From JAPOXR01 sp963664715 (GTDB lineage: Bacteria > Pseudomonadota > Alphaproteobacteria > Rhodobacterales > Rhodobacteraceae), in assembly GCA_963664715.2 (NCBI GenBank), contig CAXXUY010000013.1, forward strand, positions 1 through 64,000: 64,000 nucleotides of DNA, read 5' to 3'. How positions within the stretch are numbered: the first letter of the stretch is position 1; each line of letters begins with the position of its first letter. Of the stretch, positions 35,680-44,562 are shown piece by piece. The translations under genes and the position numbers were made by a program. Under the pieces are notes generated by a model. That model worked only from the letters and a program-made list of their open reading frames with translations. It had not been told where the DNA came from and did not search any database.

Positions 35680-36645
35680 TCAAACCTGAAATGACGAGCC
35701 GAAGACATTCTGCCAGTAGGCGACCGTCTGCTGCTTCGTGGGGGCCGCCAATGCTGAATCGATTGCGTCACCGGCGTCAAGAGCCGCTTCGACGATGGCT
35801 TCTGCGTTGGTGGATGTGTAGAGTCTTGCGACGTTGTTCTCGGCATTCACCGGGTCGATGATTTGAACGGGATCGTCAAGCATCCCAACGGTCGACGGCT
35901 TGTAGTAATCTGAAAAGACGATGCGCTCTCGCAGATCGCTTCGGGCCACATAGGTGAAGAAGTGCTGCAGCGCCTCGGGATAATCGCTGAGATCGAGACA
36001 ATCGTCGCAGAACTTTGCCATGATCATCTCGATCATGAACGATTTGAAGCGAAAGTTGGGATCCTCGTTCTTCAGGCGCCGCGCCCAGAATTTCACAAGG
36101 CGCACAACCTGCGCAAAATATGTTTCCTGCGCCTTCCTGCGCCTAGTTGCAAAATCGAGATGCAGCGGAATGCTGGTCTTCAGAAATGAGCCATCGTCTT
36201 GGCTCACTAGGTTTCCGTACCATTGCGGGTCGCCGTCATTGAGGATCGGTACGACATCAACGTCAAGGCCGCTACCTTTGAACGACACGGTTATCGAATA
36301 GGTCTGAGGCTGAACCTGATCCGGAGTAAAGTTCGGAAATGCCTTTCTAAGCCGTTCGGCGATATAGCGCAGTAGTTCGTCGATATCCTGCGGCGCATCA
36401 GCACCGCTGACATAGCAGGCAACGTCAATGTCGTTTAGCGAGCGAAGGGCGGTACCTTTGGCGAGGCTGCCAGAGAGGAGCATCTTTCGGAGCGAAAAAT
36501 CCGGATGTTCGTTGAGGTATCCCTCGAGCTTTTCACGGAGCCGGCGAGCCTGCGCACGGTACTCGTCCGCTTTCTGTTTAGGAAGGTTGACTCGGTCAGT
36601 CGCAAATTGCGCGATTTCGCGGTGCCCTACGTGATCTCTGCTCAT
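35680..36645 (-). CDS. cdnC: CBASS oligonucleotide cyclase (CD-NTase, CdnC/CdnD-like)
   Basis: From ATG 36645 (MSRDHVGHREIAQFATDRVN) the protein has 321 residues; upstream in-frame sequence lacks support. The nucleotidyltransferase core is intact: SGSLAKGTALRSLNDIDV (GS at 59-60, D72 and D74) and the third acidic strand LDVDVVP (D128, D130). An OAS/SMODS-type helical C-terminus follows. HORMA/TRIP13-associated CD-NTases are mostly clade C or D and make cyclic trinucleotides (cAAA or cAAG); the exact clade cannot be read by eye. First gene of the operon, divergent from the WYL regulator. Confidence 0.85.
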   Translation of the reverse strand: MSRDHVGHREIAQFATDRVNLPKQKADEYRAQARRLREKLEGYLNEHPDFSLRKMLLSGSLAKGTALRSLNDIDVACYVSGADAPQDIDELLRYIAERLRKAFPNFTPDQVQPQTYSITVSFKGSGLDVDVVPILNDGDPQWYGNLVSQDDGSFLKTSIPLHLDFATRRRKAQETYFAQVVRLVKFWARRLKNEDPNFRFKSFMIEMIMAKFCDDCLDLSDYPEALQHFFTYVARSDLRERIVFSDYYKPSTVGMLDDPVQIIDPVNAENNVARLYTSTNAEAIVEAALDAGDAIDSALAAPTKQQTVAYWQNVFGSSFQV

Positions 36646-36716
36646 CCTCCAGCCCTTCTCGCTGCGGCCGTTTCGTTTCGATCCGAGGCAACTCCCGCCG
36701 ACTCGTATCAACACTA

Positions 36717-36752
36717 TTGAAACTATATGGGAATAGCTGTTATATCTGTCAA
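36717..36752. promoter_or_regulatory. Face-to-face overlapping promoters for the WYL regulator and the CBASS operon
   Basis: Plus strand (regulator): -35 TTGAAA (36717-36722), 17-bp spacer, -10 TTATAT (36740-36745). Minus strand (CBASS): -35 TTGACA (complement of 36747-36752), 17-bp spacer, -10 CATATA (complement of 36724-36729). The two promoters occupy the same 36 bp, so one bound repressor dimer could shut both. No strong operator palindrome is obvious; CTATT (36714-36718) and AATAG (36732-36736) are a weak inverted pair. Confidence 0.6.
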
Positions 36753-36771
36753 GAACCGATAGGGGTCGACC

Positions 36772-37683
36772 ATGACTGATGAATTACCACCACCTGGCCG
36801 CAACCTCGCTCCACGCTTCGAATTCATCGAATGGCGGCTTTTCTGGGAGGGTCATCTGAATAGAAGCGATCTCGAGCACCGCTTCGGCATCTCTACCCCG
36901 CAAGCATCGGTCGATTTGAGAAACTACCGCGAAGTCGCGGGCGAAAACATTGAGTATAATGCCACGGAGAAGCGCTTCGTAGCATCGAAACCGATGAAGC
37001 TGCGCTTTCTGCAGGTCTCGGCCAACCGGCTACTGCTGCAACTTCGGGCCTTTGTTAACGGCGTGCTGAAGCGTGAGGACCTGTTTTTTAGCCAGATGCC
37101 AGATGCTGATGTCGCGCCGGAGATAGTTCGTGATGTCCGCGCGGAGGTCCTTCAAAGCATACTAAACGCGATACGATTTAGGAGCGCTGTTGCAGTCCGT
37201 TACCAGTCGCTGACCAGCTCGAGATGGCGCGATATCGCGCCTCACGCCCTGGCCTTCGACGGACATCGTTGGCATGCGCGCGCCTTCTGTTGTGAACGCA
37301 AAGAATTCCGGGATTTCGTCCTGACACGCATCGAGCGGCTCGGGAAGCACAAGCCGACGTGTTATGATTCGCAGAATGATCTTGCGTGGCAAAACAAGAT
37401 CGAACTGCTGCTCTGCCCACATCCCGAACTGAGCCGGGAGCAGAGCGAAGCCATCCAGCGCGACTACGACATGCGTAACGGCATCCGCAAAATCGAAATG
37501 CGCCTTTCTCTGGCCTACTACTTCATCAGGCGACTCAACTTAGACGTCGACTGTCTGGAACCAGCTCGAGCTCAGGTACGTTTGAATAATCTGGCCGAAG
37601 TCGAAGCTGCGATCTCCGAAGCAATGCAACGATCAAGAGAACTGTGCCGCATCCGTGTGAAGCTCGACCTGCCCGAGAACTGA
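36772..37683 (+). CDS. capW: WYL-domain transcriptional regulator (CapW/BrxR-like)
   Basis: A 303-residue protein with an N-terminal winged helix (LNRSDLEHRFGISTPQASVD), a central WYL domain (AVRYQSLTSSRWRDIAPHAL, DGHRWHARAFC) and a C-terminal WCX-like region. It matches the CapW/BrxR regulators found beside CBASS and BREX loci, which repress the defence operon until infection. It is transcribed away from the CD-NTase from an overlapping promoter region. The ligand is unknown. Confidence 0.87.
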   Translation: MTDELPPPGRNLAPRFEFIEWRLFWEGHLNRSDLEHRFGISTPQASVDLRNYREVAGENIEYNATEKRFVASKPMKLRFLQVSANRLLLQLRAFVNGVLKREDLFFSQMPDADVAPEIVRDVRAEVLQSILNAIRFRSAVAVRYQSLTSSRWRDIAPHALAFDGHRWHARAFCCERKEFRDFVLTRIERLGKHKPTCYDSQNDLAWQNKIELLLCPHPELSREQSEAIQRDYDMRNGIRKIEMRLSLAYYFIRRLNLDVDCLEPARAQVRLNNLAEVEAAISEAMQRSRELCRIRVKLDLPEN

Positions 37684-37699
37684 TGGCGACCGTTCGGCT

Positions 37700-38215
37700 G
37701 TGCGCAGCAAGATCATGATGACGGTTCTTCGTGTAGCTCCAATTCCGATAGAACCCGCAAAGTCTCCAAATCGTGCGTCGCCAAGAACCCGCACGTAGTT
37801 GGGAAGGTGTGCGGTGCCCCCTTGGCCGCGGTGATCGCGGGCCGCTGGCGATCAGGTCCTTGTAGCGCAACCGTACCAACAGATCGCGGCTGACCTCCCT
37901 GCCGAAGATATCGGCTTGCCCCGACCGGTCGATCGCCTGACGATAGGCGATGGCGCAGAGCACGGCATCTCCATCTCGGTGAAGGCCAGAGAATGGTCGC
38001 CGAGATCGGCTGCAGCCTTGATGGCGTCAGCAAACTGCGCCGTGGTCCCAAAAAATCAAGCCGCTGGCGACCTGCGTCAGTTCATAGGATCGGCGGTTAG
38101 CTCAAGCTCGACGTCGTCGATCGGCTTCTCGACCGACGCCCCTGCCTCGTCGCTGGTATGGAACGCCTGAGCACCATGAAACAGTGCAAACGGAATGATG
38201 ATTCTGTTCACCATG
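37700..38215 (-). pseudogene. Degenerate plasmid-type ScpB (SMC-Scp complex) pseudogene
   Basis: Minus-strand pieces in different frames reproduce the accessory-element type of ScpB: DDVELELTADP, YELTQVASGL, AAADLGDHSLAFTEME, LCAIAYRQAIDRSGQADIFG with REVSRDLLVRLRYKDLIASG, and FPTTCGFLATHDLETLRVLS. These follow in order from about 38160 to 37730, with frame breaks near 38090, 37965 and 37825. ScpB of this kind is often carried on alphaproteobacterial plasmids and islands. It marks the right edge of the imported region. Confidence 0.6.
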
Positions 38216-38456
38216 CTGGTTACCTTTCTGTCAGGGCTTCAGCCTGACCAGGTCAGCTTGACCGCCGGCCCGTTGCGGCAGCAGTTTCGACAAGGTCCCG
38301 GCACGGTCCGGTTCCTGCCCTGTGAAACATCAACGGGACCGGGGCGTTGTATCCTGCAGCACGGTGATGGATTCCCGGCAAACCGGGGCGAAAGCAGCAA
38401 ACTCCAGCGGGCAACTCCCGGTACTTGACCCGGGCAGCCCGGTAGATGAAGCCAGT

Positions 38457-38906
38457 TCAGCGAACCGACTTCATGCCGTTCCTGGCAAGCTCGTCTGCCC
38501 GCTCATTGCCCGGATTGTCGGCGTGACCCTTGACCCACTTCCAGCGCACATCATGCTGCTGCTGCATGTCATCAAGTCGTTGCCAGAGGTCGACATTCCG
38601 GACGCTCGCTTTGCCCGCGGTCTTCCAGCCATTCGACTTCCAGCGATGTATCCATTTGGTGATTCCGTCCCGGACATAAGTACTGTCAGTCCAGATCGTA
38701 ATCGTCGTCCTTGCGGTCAGTGCCTGCAGTGCCTCGATTGCCGCGGTCAGTTCCATGCGATTGTTTGTGGTGGCTGGTTCCCCTCCACACAATTCGCGCT
38801 CCTTGATCAGGCCTCGGTCATTGTGGGCCTGGAGGAGCACGCCCCATCCTCCCGGGCCCGGGTTTCCCGAACAGGCGCCATCAGTAAAGGCAACGATTCG
38901 CTGCAT
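38457..38906 (-). CDS. rnhA: Ribonuclease HI
   Basis: A 149-residue RNase HI from ATG 38906 (MQRIVAFTDGACSGNPGPGG), preceded by AAGGG; ATG 38927 seven codons earlier is the alternative. All catalytic acids are visible: TDGACSG (Asp), NNRMELTAAIEAL (Glu), IWTDSTYVRDGI (Asp) and the terminal GHADNPGNERADELA (His and Asp). It degrades RNA in RNA-DNA hybrids. The NYN gene lies just upstream on the same strand. Confidence 0.95.
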   Translation of the reverse strand: MQRIVAFTDGACSGNPGPGGWGVLLQAHNDRGLIKERELCGGEPATTNNRMELTAAIEALQALTARTTITIWTDSTYVRDGITKWIHRWKSNGWKTAGKASVRNVDLWQRLDDMQQQHDVRWKWVKGHADNPGNERADELARNGMKSVR

Positions 38907-38955
38907 GGGAATTCGGCCCTTGAACATGTTGACGTCGCCAGAGGTTCTCCCGGCT

Positions 38956-39549
38956 TCACGCAGCAAGATCACTGGTTTCGATGTTCCGGTGCTGGCCCCG
39001 GCCCGTGACCAGGTTGTCCGGCTTCGGCGGCCGTCCGATGAGGTCACGCAGATCATCAAGCTCGATGAAATTGTCTGCCTGGCGGCGCAAGTCGTCGGCG
39101 ATCAGACCGGGCGAGCAACTGACGGTCGAGGCGATCGATACCCTGACCCCCTTTCGTTGAAGGGCGCAGACCAGCGGTTTGAAATCACCGTCACCTGCGA
39201 AGAGCACGATGTGCTGGACGTTACCTGCAAGCTCCATGGCGTCGACGGCGAGCTCGATATCGGTCTTGCCCTTGATTTTCCGCCGTCCTGCCGAGTCGGT
39301 AAACTCCTTCGCCGGCTTCGAGATTGTCGTGTACCCGTTGTAGTTCAACCAGTCCACGAGCGGACGGATGGGTGAGTATTCGTCGCTCTCGACATAGGTG
39401 ATGTAATAATGTGCCCTGACCAGAAATCCCCGGCGCGCAAACTCATCCTTCAATCGCCTGTAGTCGACATCAAAGCCCAGCGCCCTGGATGCGGCGTAGA
39501 GATTGGCTCCGTCGATGAACAGAGCAAGTCTTTCATGTTTGTAAAACAT
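38956..39549 (-). CDS. NYN-domain (LabA/DUF88-like) protein
   Basis: From ATG 39549, with AAGGAGG nine bases before it, the protein has 197 residues. The NYN/PIN-like nuclease fold shows ALFIDGANLYAASRALGFDV (first acidic cluster), GKTDIELAVDAMELAG (central Asp) and IVLFAGDGDFKPLVCALQRK (C-terminal acids). Proteins of this family are putative ribonucleases found in most alphaproteobacteria. It is 50 bp upstream of rnhA, so the two RNA enzymes are likely co-transcribed. Confidence 0.85.
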   Translation of the reverse strand: MFYKHERLALFIDGANLYAASRALGFDVDYRRLKDEFARRGFLVRAHYYITYVESDEYSPIRPLVDWLNYNGYTTISKPAKEFTDSAGRRKIKGKTDIELAVDAMELAGNVQHIVLFAGDGDFKPLVCALQRKGVRVSIASTVSCSPGLIADDLRRQADNFIELDDLRDLIGRPPKPDNLVTGRGQHRNIETSDLAA

Positions 39550-39832
39550 GCAAATGCCTCCTTGCCTGTACCAATTCCGGTTCCGATGAAACCTACAAAT
39601 TCCGTTCTCCGTTCCGGGAGGCCCGGAATTCCACAGTTCCGACACGACAGGGAACCGGGAAGAATACAAGAATTAAATGGTGCCAGATCTTGAATCCACA
39701 ACATTTTGGGATGGCGTATCGCGGGGTGCCGGGGATTCCCGTTCAAGTGTTGCGCAGGTACCGGTATTTGCTTGAACTCCTTCATGTTTCGCAATAACAG
39801 GCAAGTCCTTCCATTCATCAACGGAGCGACTG

Positions 39833-40246
39833 ATGGCACGGGTCACAACCGAGGACTGCATTGACAAGATTCCGAACCGTTTCGACCTTGTCATGATGGC
39901 TGCATTCAGGGCCAGGGAAATCTCGTCCGGCGAGCTTCTGACCGTGGATCGGGACAATGACAAGAACCCCGTGGTTGCACTGCGGGAGATCGCCGAAGAG
40001 ACGCAGTCGGCCGAGGATTTGCGCGAACGCACGATTTCCAGCCTTCAGCGCCAGAACGAGGTGGATGAACCGGACGACGACGAGATGTCTCTGCTTGGAC
40101 AGCATCTTGAGCATGGATTTACCCGCCCGATCACCTATTCCGCACCGACGACGGCCAGCGGTGATGACTCGGAGGCCGAAAGACGGATGGAAGAGGCAAT
40201 TCTCCGTCAAATGATTGAAGAGACAAGGGACAAGGCGGACAGCTGA
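39833..40246 (+). CDS. rpoZ: RNA polymerase omega subunit
   Basis: A 137-residue omega subunit. The N-terminal MARVTTEDCIDKIPNRFDLV and AAFRAREISSG and the following KNPVVALREIAEE are typical. The acidic C-terminal tail is longer than in Escherichia coli (91 residues), as usual in alphaproteobacteria. It precedes rel by 23 bp, the conserved rpoZ-spoT/rel arrangement linking polymerase and (p)ppGpp. Confidence 0.95.
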   Translation: MARVTTEDCIDKIPNRFDLVMMAAFRAREISSGELLTVDRDNDKNPVVALREIAEETQSAEDLRERTISSLQRQNEVDEPDDDEMSLLGQHLEHGFTRPITYSAPTTASGDDSEAERRMEEAILRQMIEETRDKADS

Positions 40247-40269
40247 ACGGTGCCGCGGCAGGATATCCG

Positions 40270-42645
40270 GTGACCGCACACGACCTGATAGAGAAAATCC
40301 GCCAATACAACAGCGCAGCCGATGCGAGGCTGATCGAGCGCGCCTACGCGTTTGCCGAAAAGAAGCACGAGGGCCAGAAGCGCAAGTCCGGAGACGAGTT
40401 CTTCACCCATCCGCTCGCAGTGGCCGAGATACTGGCAGATCACATGCAGGAGGATCGGGTCATTGCCGCAGGGCTGCTGCACGACACTGTCGAAGATACG
40501 GATACGAGCAACGATGAAATTGCTGCCAAGTTTGGCAGGAAGATCGCTGCCATCGTGAACGGCGTCACCAAGGTCGAGGACGAACTGAAGAACGGCGCCA
40601 GGACAGCCGATGGCCTCACCGAGTTCATGCGCGGAAAGAATTTCAGGAAATTCATCAGCGCTGCCGGCAGACACAATAACGTGATGATGGTCAAATGTGC
40701 CGACCGCCTGCACAATCTCAAGACTTCGCAAAGCATCGCGTTCGAGAAAAAGCTCCTCAAGGCCCGCGAAACCATCGACATCTATGCGCCTCTGGCCGAA
40801 ATGTGCGGTTTCCAGAAGATACGCAAGGATCTGGAAGATGCAGCCTTTGCAATTCTGCGCCCTGACGAGAGAAACGAGATCCTGCGCAAATACGTGGTGC
40901 TGCGGGGGTTGAAGCAGGATCCTTCGCCAGAGGTGCTTGCTGCGCAGGATTTCCATACGCAGCTTCTCCGCAAGCTCAGGGCAGCCAAGATCGACGTGGA
41001 TGTCAGCGGACGGTTGAAATCGCCCTATGCGATCTGGCGAAAGTACAGAAGCAGCATTTCCTCGGCGGAAATTGGCGGAGAGGAAATCAGGCCTGTCCAC
41101 GAATGGCTAGGATCGATATTCGACGTTTTCGGATTCCGGATCGTGACAGATGACATTGTGAATGCCTACCAGGCGCTGCGGGTCGTGCACACGAACTGGC
41201 GTGCGTTGCCGCACAGGTTCAAGGACTACATCAGCACACCCAAGGAGATCACCAACTACCAGGCGATTCACACGGCCGTGGAATTGCCGATAACCGGGGC
41301 GGTCGAGATCCAGATCAGAACCGCGGAAACGCATGTCCGCGCCGAATATGGAAGCGCCGCGCACTGGGCGTATCGTGACGGTGTTGTCGTGAGGGAAAAC
41401 GACCGGAAAGACCAGAGCGCCCTGCAGATCCTGATCGATGAGACGATGTGGTCCAAGAAAGGCGAGATCTCCGATTCGGAATTCAAGAAGAAATTCAGCA
41501 GGGCGGTGACTGTCAGGCAGATATCCATAGCCTGCTACACGCCGAAAGGAAGGATGATCCGGCTGCCCTCGGAGTCCACGGCACTCGACTTCGCCTTTGC
41601 CGTTCACTCCAAGATCGGTGAAAGGGCCATAGCGGCGAAAGTGGCCGGCCGGAGGGTGGAACTCAACACCATGCTTTCGGATGGTGACAGGGTGGAGATT
41701 ATCACTGCCATCGATGCCTCGCCCAAGCAGGAGTGGATGGAATGGGTGAAGACGGCACGAGCAAAGGCGGAAATCCGCAGGTCTCTCCAACGATTTGAAA
41801 GACAGCAGCTGATCACGCTTGGTCTCAAGATCGCCGACGAGGCGCTGAAGTCCTATGGCAGGGAAGCCAACGAAGAGGTGCTCAAGATCGCCGCTGAAAA
41901 TGTGCTCGACACGGACGGCAATGTGGAACAGCTCCTGCTGCAGTTGGGCAGGTCGGAAAAGAGGCGCAGCCTGAACGCCCACGAAGGCCATGACGGCCAC
42001 TCACCGGACGCGGAAGGAGAGAACGGGCATGCCTCAAGGGTTGGTGTCTCCAGGACCGGCACGGTTGCCAGAATGGATGAACCGGACCTCACGGCCGAGG
42101 ATGTGGTCCGCGCCGTGCTCCCCGAGACCTTTCTGAAGGTCGATCCGAAAGTGACCGAGCCGGAGAACTTCTTCACCGGCCTGCCGGATGACAGCGATCC
42201 CCACATTGCACCCTGCTGCCTGCCGATACCCAGGGAAGAAATCGTGGGAGTGGCCAGAAAGAATGGCAGGCTGCGTGTCCACAGGGTCGATTGCAAGGAG
42301 ATCCGGTGGGGACAGGATGGCGCCAGGATAGTCCAGGGACTGAACTGGCATGAAGGGCCATTCGTTCCGATTCACCCGGTTGCAATCACCGCGTCGCTAA
42401 CCAATCGCGCGGGAGTGCTCGGCCGGATCTGCAACCTGATCGGCGAGCAGAATTCCAACATTTCCGACCTGCTGTTCCTTGAACGGAAACCGAAGGAATA
42501 CCGCATCCTCTTCGAGGTCCAGGTCCGGGATTGCACCCATCTCGATCATGTTCTTTCGGCAATGCAAACCGACCTGGAGGTCAAGTTTGCCAGTCGCTGC
42601 GCAAATGCTCTCTTACTGAAAAAGGCGGTGCTGAAAGCCAAATGA
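40270..42645 (+). CDS. rel: Bifunctional (p)ppGpp synthetase/hydrolase (Rel/SpoT)
   Basis: A 791-residue RSH enzyme. The HD hydrolase domain has GLLHDTVEDTD (about residues 70-80) and VKCADRLHNLKT; the synthetase domain has RIVTDDIVNAYQALRVVHTN, TNYQAIHTAVELPI, EIQIRTAETHVRAEYGSAAH. TGS follows (YTPKGRMIRLPSESTALDFA), then a zinc-finger-type region and a C-terminal ACT domain (VAITASLTNRAGVLGRICNL). As the sole RSH in this operon it should both make and destroy the alarmone. Its stop overlaps the DUF2062 start (ATGA). Confidence 0.95.
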   Translation: MTAHDLIEKIRQYNSAADARLIERAYAFAEKKHEGQKRKSGDEFFTHPLAVAEILADHMQEDRVIAAGLLHDTVEDTDTSNDEIAAKFGRKIAAIVNGVTKVEDELKNGARTADGLTEFMRGKNFRKFISAAGRHNNVMMVKCADRLHNLKTSQSIAFEKKLLKARETIDIYAPLAEMCGFQKIRKDLEDAAFAILRPDERNEILRKYVVLRGLKQDPSPEVLAAQDFHTQLLRKLRAAKIDVDVSGRLKSPYAIWRKYRSSISSAEIGGEEIRPVHEWLGSIFDVFGFRIVTDDIVNAYQALRVVHTNWRALPHRFKDYISTPKEITNYQAIHTAVELPITGAVEIQIRTAETHVRAEYGSAAHWAYRDGVVVRENDRKDQSALQILIDETMWSKKGEISDSEFKKKFSRAVTVRQISIACYTPKGRMIRLPSESTALDFAFAVHSKIGERAIAAKVAGRRVELNTMLSDGDRVEIITAIDASPKQEWMEWVKTARAKAEIRRSLQRFERQQLITLGLKIADEALKSYGREANEEVLKIAAENVLDTDGNVEQLLLQLGRSEKRRSLNAHEGHDGHSPDAEGENGHASRVGVSRTGTVARMDEPDLTAEDVVRAVLPETFLKVDPKVTEPENFFTGLPDDSDPHIAPCCLPIPREEIVGVARKNGRLRVHRVDCKEIRWGQDGARIVQGLNWHEGPFVPIHPVAITASLTNRAGVLGRICNLIGEQNSNISDLLFLERKPKEYRILFEVQVRDCTHLDHVLSAMQTDLEVKFASRCANALLLKKAVLKAK

Positions 42646-43238
42646 ACTTTGGGAGGAAGAGACAACCGGCCAGCATGCGCCGACCGCATGCCTGGTCGCC
42701 GAGGGGATGGCTGCGTACTGGCAGGTACAGGTGGCTGCGTGTCCTCAGGCTCTCCGATTCGCCCCACCGGATTTCCAGGGGAGTGTTTGCCGGTACATTC
42801 ATCGCCTTCACGCCGCTGTTTGGACTTCACTTTATTTTTGCTCCGATTATTGCCTGGTTGCTCAAGGGAAGCGTGCTGGCCAGCCTGGCCGCCGTGTTCG
42901 TATGCAATCCACTGACCTTTCCTCCGATTGCCTTTGCCTCGTACAGGCTTGGAACGCTTATCATCGGCGGACAGGTGAAGGGCAATCCGGCTGCCATCGA
43001 ATCTGCCGAGGGTGGGTTCGGAACGATCCGGGAGAACTCGCTTGCGTTGTTTTCCGACAAGAACTTCGACTGGCAGGCCGTCGTCGAGGTGCTCCGCGTC
43101 ATATTCCTCCCATACCTGGTCGGTGGACTGATTCTCGGAACTGTTGCCGGCGTTTCACTGGGCTGGGTTTCGTACAGGTTGATTTCGGCGTATCAGAAGC
43201 GTCGTCCGGCTCTTCGCAGAACCGTCGGAAACAACTGA
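42642..43238 (+). CDS. DUF2062 membrane protein
   Basis: From the ATG at 42642, overlapping the rel stop, the protein has 198 residues. After a basic N-terminus it shows ISRGVFAGTFIAFTPLFGLH and IAWLLKGSVLASLAAVFVCN with NPLTFPPIAFASYRLG, the DUF2062 signature with membrane helices, then two more C-terminal helices (LPYLVGGLILGTVAGVSLGW). Function unknown; the position between rel and pdxJ is common in alphaproteobacteria. Confidence 0.88.
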   Translation: MNFGRKRQPASMRRPHAWSPRGWLRTGRYRWLRVLRLSDSPHRISRGVFAGTFIAFTPLFGLHFIFAPIIAWLLKGSVLASLAAVFVCNPLTFPPIAFASYRLGTLIIGGQVKGNPAAIESAEGGFGTIRENSLALFSDKNFDWQAVVEVLRVIFLPYLVGGLILGTVAGVSLGWVSYRLISAYQKRRPALRRTVGNN

Positions 43239-43262
43239 GACACCTTCCCCGGAGGAACGGAA

Positions 43263-44045
43263 TTGAACCAGGACAGCACAGCAGGAGTCCAACCGAAACG
43301 GCAGAGGTTGGGCGTCAACATCGATCACGTCGCAACCGTCAGGAATGCCAGGGGAAGTTCCTACCCGGACCCGCTCCGGGCTGCCCTTCTGGCTGAAAAG
43401 GCTGGGGCCGACGGCATCACTGCGCATCTGCGGGAAGATCGCCGGCACATAGCCGACAGTGACATCGATGCCCTGATGCGGGAACTGAGCCTTCCCCTCA
43501 ATCTGGAACTGGCAGCGACAGGTGAAATGCAGGAAATCGCGCTCAGGCATCGCCCGCATGCAGTCTGCATCGTTCCCGAGCGGCGCGAGGAGATTACCAC
43601 AGAAGCCGGGCTGGATGTCGCTGGTCACAGGGATCGCCTGGCGGAGTTCATCAGGCCTCTGGCAGATGCCGGCTCCAGGGTTTCGCTGTTTGTCGGAGCC
43701 GATCCCGAGCAGATCAGGAGCTCGGCGGAAATTGGCGCGCAGGTGGTCGAGTTGCATACCGGGTCATATTGCGACGCGTTTTTCGAAGGCAGGCATGAGG
43801 ACGGGGCGAAGGAGCTGGAACGAATCCGCGCCGCTGCGTCTCTTGCATTTTCCCTGGGCCTCGAAGTCCATGCCGGGCACGGACTCACCTATGACACCGT
43901 GGCGCCGGTTGCGGCAATTCCGGAGGTCCTGGAACTCAACATCGGACACTTCCTGGTTGGCGAGGCGATCTTCCTGGGCCTGGACGCTGCCATCGCCAGG
44001 ATGCGCCGCCTCATGGACGAGTCCAGGGTCGGTGCAGGAAGCTGA
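43263..44045 (+). CDS. pdxJ: Pyridoxine 5'-phosphate synthase
   Basis: A 260-residue PdxJ that condenses 1-deoxyxylulose 5-phosphate with 3-amino-2-oxopropyl phosphate to make vitamin B6. Conserved segments are LGVNIDHVATVRNARGSSYP, GADGITAHLREDRRHI, VCIVPERREEITTEAGLDV, EVHAGHGLTYDTV and ELNIGHFLVGEAI. Length and order are standard. acpS follows after 30 bp, as in many proteobacteria. Confidence 0.96.
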   Translation: MNQDSTAGVQPKRQRLGVNIDHVATVRNARGSSYPDPLRAALLAEKAGADGITAHLREDRRHIADSDIDALMRELSLPLNLELAATGEMQEIALRHRPHAVCIVPERREEITTEAGLDVAGHRDRLAEFIRPLADAGSRVSLFVGADPEQIRSSAEIGAQVVELHTGSYCDAFFEGRHEDGAKELERIRAAASLAFSLGLEVHAGHGLTYDTVAPVAAIPEVLELNIGHFLVGEAIFLGLDAAIARMRRLMDESRVGAGS

Positions 44046-44075
44046 ACCGCCGGGGCCGGTCAAGGACACCCCGGC

Positions 44076-44477
44076 ATGATACTCGGTGTTGGCAACGACG
44101 CGGTCAACATTGGCCGGATCGAGGCCGTCCTCGAGCGGCATGGAGACCGGTTCCGTAACCGGATCTACTCCGAGGACGAACTGGCACTCGCGTCGAGAAT
44201 GGCAGACAGTGCCGGGATTCTGGCAAAGCGCTGGGCTGCCAAGGAGGCATGCACGAAGGCACTCGGCACGGGCATGACACGCGGCGTTTCACTTCGCGAT
44301 ATCGAGGTACAGACCGCGCGGGGCAAACCTCCTGCGCTGCGACTCCGGGGAGGGGCGTTGGCGCGGCTGAACGAGCTGGTTCCCCCCGGACACGAACCGA
44401 AAATCCATCTGAGCATGTCAGACGACCGGCCCACTGCAACTGCCGTTGTTGTCATTGAGGCGATTGCGGTCGGATGA
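44076..44477 (+). CDS. acpS: Holo-[acyl-carrier-protein] synthase
   Basis: A 133-residue phosphopantetheinyl transferase that converts apo-ACP to holo-ACP using CoA. The two family motifs are present: ILGVGNDAVNIGRIE (magnesium-binding Asp) and AKRWAAKEACTKALGTG (Glu and Lys). The C-terminal IHLSMSDDRPTATAVVV is the usual strand. Confidence 0.94.
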   Translation: MILGVGNDAVNIGRIEAVLERHGDRFRNRIYSEDELALASRMADSAGILAKRWAAKEACTKALGTGMTRGVSLRDIEVQTARGKPPALRLRGGALARLNELVPPGHEPKIHLSMSDDRPTATAVVVIEAIAVG

Positions 44478-44562
44478 GAATCTGCTGTCGGGACAACTTG
44501 ACTCTGGAATTGGGGCTGTCCAAACAGATGCGTTGCCGCCGCGGAAAATTGCGAGGTCCTGA

